NCBI GenBank assembly: GCA_000435335.1
Contig: FR891311.1
Location: 1-43,233, forward strand
Length of the DNA stretch: 43,233 nt
Origin: Clostridium sp. CAG:964
Lineage (GTDB): Bacteria > Bacillota > Clostridia > Oscillospirales > Acutalibacteraceae
Direction: 5' to 3'
Shown here: positions 39,575 to 43,233 of the stretch, piece by piece
How the letters are laid out: every line of letters starts with the position of its first letter
Numbering within the stretch: the stretch's first letter is position 1
Notes under the pieces: model-generated
The model's input: only the letters and a program-made list of their open reading frames with translations
What the model was told of the DNA's origin: nothing
Database searches by the model: none
Program-made: the position numbers and the translations under genes

Positions 39575-41434
39575 TTATTCGCCTTTTTCAGGGTCATACT
39601 TACCCTCAAAGTAAATTTCATACCATACAAGGAAAATATAAATTGTCCATACCTTACGGCTGTTGTCCTCCTTGCCGCTGAAATGCTCGTCCAAAAATCC
39701 GGTAATAATTTCAGGGTTAAAGAACTTCTTAGCTGTTTCAGAGTTAAACATATCCCTTACAACATTGTAGTAACGCTCATCTCTCAGCCATACTCTTGTA
39801 GGCACAGGAAAACCAAGCTTTTTCTTTTCGGCCGTTTCAGGCGGTAAATGACGAAGTGCCGCCTTACGCATAGCGTACTTTGTGTTGTGCTTGTTTACTC
39901 GCAGGCTTGTAGGTATCTTAGAAGCTACCTTAAATACCTCTTTGTCAAGGAAAGGTACTCTAAGCTCCAGTGAGTTAGCCATACTCATTCTGTCAGCCTT
40001 TAACAAAATGTCGCCAACCATCCACATATTAATGTCAAGGTACTGCATCTTTGTAACATCGTCATAATCAGGTACACGGCTGTAATAAGGCTTGCACTTG
40101 TCCTGCGGACGGGTTGCAATAGATGGGTCTTTTAAAATCCTTTTCTTTTCATCAAGGTCATACATAAAGGCGTTGCCTATGAACCTGTCCTCTAACGGGT
40201 GTGTTGCTCTTATTAAATAGTCACGGCCCTTAATGTCAGGCAGCTTTTTCATTAGGCTGCATATTCCCTTACGCAGACCGTAAGGCACAAGCTTTTGATA
40301 AACCTTGAATACTCTCGGGTCGTTGTAGCAGGTGTAGCCGCCAAACAGCTCGTCTGCACCCTCGCCCGAAAGCACAACCTTTACATGCTCGCTTGCAATT
40401 TTAGAAACAAAGTAAAGTGCTATACAGGACGGGTCAGCCAAAGGCTGGTCCATATGGTACTGTACCTTTTTTATACTGCCCCAAAATTCCTCTGATTTTA
40501 TCAGCTTGTAGTGGTGGTCAACACCTATTTTCTTTGACAGACGCTGTGCCCAACTGATTTCGTTATACTTTTCGCCAAAGTCAAAGCCTACCGTAAAGGT
40601 TTTTTGGTCTGCAAAATATGTTGATACATAGCTTGAGTCAACGCCGCTTGACAAGAAACAGCCAACCTCAACATCACTTATTTTGTGTGCGTTTACAGAG
40701 TTCTCAAAAACCTTTTCAATTTCGTCTATTGCCTGCTCCTCTGTAAGGCTTTCGTCAGGCTCAAACCTTGCCTCCCAGTATCTGGTGGTGGTTACCTTGC
40801 CGTCCTTGTACCACAGGTAATGTCCCGGCATTAAGCAGTACACACCCTCAAAGAATGTTTCAGGCGGTACGGCATACTGGAAAGAAAGATAGTTGTCTAA
40901 TGTTCTGTAGTTAAACTTCTTTTCAAATCCCGGGAATTCAAGAATACTCTTAATTTCAGAGCCGTAAACAAAATTATCGCCAACCTGTGCATAGTGCATC
41001 GGCTTTATTCCGAAAAAGTCACGGGCAATAAACAGTGAATTATCCTTTAGGTTGTATATAGCAAAGCCAAACATACCTCTTAGTCTGTCCAAAAGCTTCT
41101 CCTGCCACTGCTCAAAGCCGTGTATAAGCACCTCCGAATCAGACTCGGTGTAAAAAGTATGTCCCAGCTCTATAAGCTCCTTACGCAGGTCACGGTAGTT
41201 ATAAATCTCACCGTTAAAGGTAAGCACCATAGACCTGTCCTCGTTATATATAGGCTGATGACCGGCGTCCAGGTCAATAATACTCAGTCTTCTGAAGCCC
41301 ATTGTTATTTTACTGTCGGGTTCTTTGTAGAAGCCACTGCTGTCAGGGCCACGGTGAGTAATAACCTTGGTCATTCTCTCTATGGTGTCGTCACGGCTTA
41401 TAACCTCTCCTGTAAAACCACAAATACCACACAT
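39575..41434 (-). CDS. asnB: Glutamine-hydrolysing asparagine synthetase
   Basis: AsnB makes asparagine from aspartate, ATP and glutamine-derived ammonia. The 619 residues begin MCGICGF, exposing the catalytic Cys2 of the class II glutaminase, with RGPDSSG and NGEIYNYRDLR, and have a C-terminal synthetase domain with the ATP-binding LSSGVDSSYVS and SGEGADELFGGY. ATG at 41434 follows AAAGGAG. The gene stands alone between a hairpin terminator and an AT-rich upstream gap, and a clear promoter was not identified. AsnB paralogues acting on cell-wall or peptide substrates exist, but this one has the standard length. Confidence 0.93.
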   Translation of the reverse strand: MCGICGFTGEVISRDDTIERMTKVITHRGPDSSGFYKEPDSKITMGFRRLSIIDLDAGHQPIYNEDRSMVLTFNGEIYNYRDLRKELIELGHTFYTESDSEVLIHGFEQWQEKLLDRLRGMFGFAIYNLKDNSLFIARDFFGIKPMHYAQVGDNFVYGSEIKSILEFPGFEKKFNYRTLDNYLSFQYAVPPETFFEGVYCLMPGHYLWYKDGKVTTTRYWEARFEPDESLTEEQAIDEIEKVFENSVNAHKISDVEVGCFLSSGVDSSYVSTYFADQKTFTVGFDFGEKYNEISWAQRLSKKIGVDHHYKLIKSEEFWGSIKKVQYHMDQPLADPSCIALYFVSKIASEHVKVVLSGEGADELFGGYTCYNDPRVFKVYQKLVPYGLRKGICSLMKKLPDIKGRDYLIRATHPLEDRFIGNAFMYDLDEKKRILKDPSIATRPQDKCKPYYSRVPDYDDVTKMQYLDINMWMVGDILLKADRMSMANSLELRVPFLDKEVFKVASKIPTSLRVNKHNTKYAMRKAALRHLPPETAEKKKLGFPVPTRVWLRDERYYNVVRDMFNSETAKKFFNPEIITGFLDEHFSGKEDNSRKVWTIYIFLVWYEIYFEGKYDPEKGE

Positions 41435-41697
41435 ATTGGCAATCTCCTTTACATTTTCGTATATAAATAATAACTACATAATACCTCTGTAAAAGGTGTA
41501 CTATATCTAAACACAATTTACAGATAATTTTAACATAAAAGCATACTTCTTTCAAGTAAATGCGCTGCCCCAAATATTAAAATAATGCTGTGGCGGAATA
41601 ATGATTTTTAGTTATTATTTTTTAAAAATTCAAAAAATTCGGTTTATAACCGACGAAATTGTCATAAATATTAAAGCATAGTACAGTGTCTTGCAGC
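41435..41697. other. Divergent asnB-pstS intergenic region, asnB side
   Basis: AT-rich DNA with no gene. The asnB ribosome site lies at its left edge. Several weak minus-strand -10-like sequences (TATAGT near 41500, TATTAT near 41480) are present, none with a convincing -35. Nothing else was recognised. Confidence 0.45.
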
Positions 41698-41736
41698 TTT
41701 ACATATATTTTACTTTTCTTTACGAAAGGTTTACTG
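41698..41736 (+). promoter_or_regulatory. Pho-box array upstream of pstS
   Basis: Four TTTAC repeats start at 41698, 41709, 41719 and 41730, spaced 11, 10 and 11 bases. This is the one-turn phasing of PhoB/PhoP response-regulator sites. A TATTTA at 41744-41749 would place the repeats at about -58 to -20; TATACT at 41768-41773 is an alternative -10. Phosphate-starvation control of pstS is expected from the family. Confidence 0.7.
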
Positions 41737-41841
41737 AAATAAATATTTAGATTTCACAATATTGTTTTATACTCCTGAATGTACCCGAGAGAGAGAAAAA
41801 AATTAACGGGGGTTAACCTATTTTAAAAGGAGATTATTAAA

Positions 41842-42726
41842 ATGAAAACAAAGAAGATTTTAGCAACAGCAGCAGCCGGTTTAATTGTAATGGCTTCACT
41901 TGCAGGATGCGGCAGCACAGGCAGCAGTTCAAGCGCAAGCGGCTTTGACACAAAATCTAACATTTCGGTAATAACAAGAGAAGACGGTTCAGGTACCCGT
42001 TCAGCCTTTATTGAGCTGACAGGCGTACAGGAGGAAAAGGACGGAACAAAAACCGACAACACACTTTCAACGGCTATTGTACAAAGCAGCACACAGGCTG
42101 TTCTGACAGGCGTTGCAGGCGATCCGACAGCCATAGGCTACATTTCACTCGGCTCACTTAATGATACTGTAAAGGCGGCAAAAATTGACGGTGTTGAACC
42201 AACATCAGAAACAGTAAAGGACGGCTCTTACAAAATTTCAAGACCGTTTAACATTGCCACAAAGGATAATATAAGCGAGGCAGCTCAAAACTTTATTGAT
42301 TATATTCTAAGTAAAGAGGGACAGAAGATTGTCAATAAGGACTATGTAGAGGCTGTAGACAACGCAAAGCCTTTTGCGGGAGCTAAGGGCAAGGGCAAGG
42401 TAAAGGTTGGCGGCTCAACTTCCGTATCACCTGCAATGGAAAAGCTTGCAGAGGCTTATCAGAAGGTAAACAAGGATGTTACAGTTGAGGTAAATACGAG
42501 CGACTCCTCAACAGGTATGTCACAGGCAGCTGAGGGAACAGTTGATATCGGTATGGCTTCAAGAGAGCTAAAAGACAGCGAAACAGCAAAGGGCATTAAG
42601 GGTACTGTTATAGCAAAGGACGGTATTGCAGTAATTATTAATAAGTCAAATACAGTTGAAGACATTAAGCTTGACCAGCTAAAGGGTATATACACAGGCA
42701 GCACAACAACCTGGGAGCTTGGCTAA
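41842..42726 (+). CDS. pstS: Phosphate ABC transporter substrate-binding lipoprotein PstS, permuted
   Basis: PstS captures phosphate outside the membrane for PstCAB. The 294 residues begin with a lipoprotein signal (lipobox LAGC, Cys23). Residues about 39-180 (ISVITREDGSGTRSAFIE, AIGYISLGSLNDTVKAAKIDGV, YKISRPFNIATK, FIDYILSKEGQKIV) match what is normally the C-terminal half. Residues about 185-294 (VKVGGSTSVSPAMEKLAEAY, DIGMASRELKDSE, VIAKDGIAVIINKSN, GIYTGSTTTWEL) match what is normally the N-terminal half. The two halves are therefore in swapped order, but both phosphate-binding segments are present. ATG follows AAAGGAGAT. A Pho-box array precedes it and pstC follows. Confidence 0.9.
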   Translation: MKTKKILATAAAGLIVMASLAGCGSTGSSSSASGFDTKSNISVITREDGSGTRSAFIELTGVQEEKDGTKTDNTLSTAIVQSSTQAVLTGVAGDPTAIGYISLGSLNDTVKAAKIDGVEPTSETVKDGSYKISRPFNIATKDNISEAAQNFIDYILSKEGQKIVNKDYVEAVDNAKPFAGAKGKGKVKVGGSTSVSPAMEKLAEAYQKVNKDVTVEVNTSDSSTGMSQAAEGTVDIGMASRELKDSETAKGIKGTVIAKDGIAVIINKSNTVEDIKLDQLKGIYTGSTTTWELG

Positions 42727-42753
42727 AAAACAGGCCTTAACAAAATAAATCAG

Positions 42754-42780
42754 CAGGGCAGCCGGTGCTGCCCTGTATTT
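42754..42780 (+). terminator. Hairpin between pstS and pstC (attenuator)
   Basis: A 9-bp stem (42754-42762 with 42767-42775) with a tetraloop, followed by TATTTG. The weak T run suggests partial termination or mRNA stabilisation, giving more PstS than permease, as is common in pst operons. Confidence 0.7.
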
Positions 42781-42799
42781 GCAAGAAAGGGAAAAACTA

Positions 42800-43233
42800 A
42801 TGCGTAAATATAAAGAAAAAATAATGCAAGTGGTTTTCTTGTGTGCGGCTCTTGTTTCAATAGCGGCAGTTTTGTTAATATGCTTGTTTTTATTTGTAAA
42901 CGGGATTCCGGCAATGGCGAAAATAGGAGTATTTGACTTTTTGTTAGGTACCAAGTGGGCACCAAACAACGAGCCTGCCAGCTACGGAATATGGCCTATG
43001 ATTTTAGGCAGCATATATATAACGGCCGGTGCAGTGGTGCTGGGTGTTCCCATAGGCATTATGACGGCTATATGTCTTTCAAGATTTTGCCCGAGAAGGC
43101 TGTACAAAATAATTAAGCCGGCAATTGACTTGCTTGCAGGCATACCGTCTGTTGTATACGGATTTTTTGGTATGGTAGTGCTTGTACCGTTTATACGCAA
43201 TACCTTTGGCGGCAGCGGCTACGGAATTTTAAC
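42800..43233 (+). CDS. pstC: Phosphate ABC transporter permease PstC, 5' part
   Basis: The frame is open from ATG at 42800 to the window edge, giving about 144 residues. It starts MRKYKEKIMQVVFLCAALVSIAAVLL with a first membrane segment, then FVNGIPAMAKIGVFDFLLGTKWAP, GIWPMILGSIYIT and the PstC-typical LGVPIGIMTAICLSRF and DLLAGIPSVVYGFFGM segment, near the conserved permease EAA region. It is truncated at the 3' end by the window. AGAAAGG precedes the start. pstA and pstB are expected beyond the edge. Confidence 0.94.
   Translation, partial: MRKYKEKIMQVVFLCAALVSIAAVLLICLFLFVNGIPAMAKIGVFDFLLGTKWAPNNEPASYGIWPMILGSIYITAGAVVLGVPIGIMTAICLSRFCPRRLYKIIKPAIDLLAGIPSVVYGFFGMVVLVPFIRNTFGGSGYGIL

Noticed and set aside
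40925..40938. Possible Noc-binding site (AATCCCGGGAATT) inside asnB
   Set aside because: It does not match ATTTCCCGGGAAAT closely enough and lies in coding sequence; such hits are expected by chance.
24605..43233. A genomic island or defence system in the second half of the window
   Set aside because: All genes are common housekeeping or envelope functions with matching codon use. No integrase, transposase, attachment repeats, toxin-antitoxin or restriction genes were seen.

Overview
This window spans a bacterial chromosomal replication origin and its right flank. A low-GC, Gram-positive anaerobe of the class Clostridia is the best fit, and an Oscillospirales/Ruminococcaceae-like lineage is plausible but not proven. 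The basis is the gene content (remB, noc-like parB, PerR with a reverse rubrerythrin, two-subunit iron-sulfur fumarase, permuted Clostridia-type PstS), strong Shine-Dalgarno sites, frequent TTG/GTG starts and canonical TTGACA/TATAAT promoters. No phage, insertion sequence, CRISPR array or resistance gene was seen.

Left arm (1-3500): the end of an unrecognised protein converges on the minus-strand operon rpmH-rnpA-yidD-yidC-jag. The missed-by-length gene rpmH lies at 3301-3435. Origin (about 3436-5340): divergent rpmH and dnaA promoters, and between dnaA and dnaN an AT-rich unwinding region with five perfect CTA trinucleotides that match the DnaA-trio element. DnaA itself carries an unusual His in its DNA-recognition motif. 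Right arm, first part (3741-24604): a nearly continuous plus-strand housekeeping block dnaN, yaaA, recF, remB, two zinc-ribbon membrane proteins, gyrB, a small membrane protein, a thioesterase, gyrA, mnmE, mnmG, rsmG, a ParB/Noc protein, parA, parB, serS and guaB. Two perfect parS sites (in mnmG and before parA) serve the ParABS system. In many Firmicutes the mnmE-to-parB block sits on the other side of the origin next to jag, so the region looks rearranged.

Second part (24700-43233): small, independently promoted units of mixed orientation. They are perR-rubrerythrin (oxidative stress) with a Fur-type operator; a membrane-anchored polysaccharide deacetylase and an amidase-like protein; rarA; glyA; a small lipoprotein; fumA-fumB; a YabE-like G5/3D cell-wall protein; nadE; htrA; tRNA-Thr; asnB; and the start of a pst phosphate transporter operon.

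The least expected signals are regulatory. Three tandem copies of an 11-bp-phased TTCAA promoter module precede htrA, a TTTAC-repeat Pho-box array precedes pstS, and the 550-bp gap after htrA holds a run of hairpins with exposed C/U-rich loops that could be an anti-Shine-Dalgarno small RNA. All functions are from reading the sequence; no database search was run.
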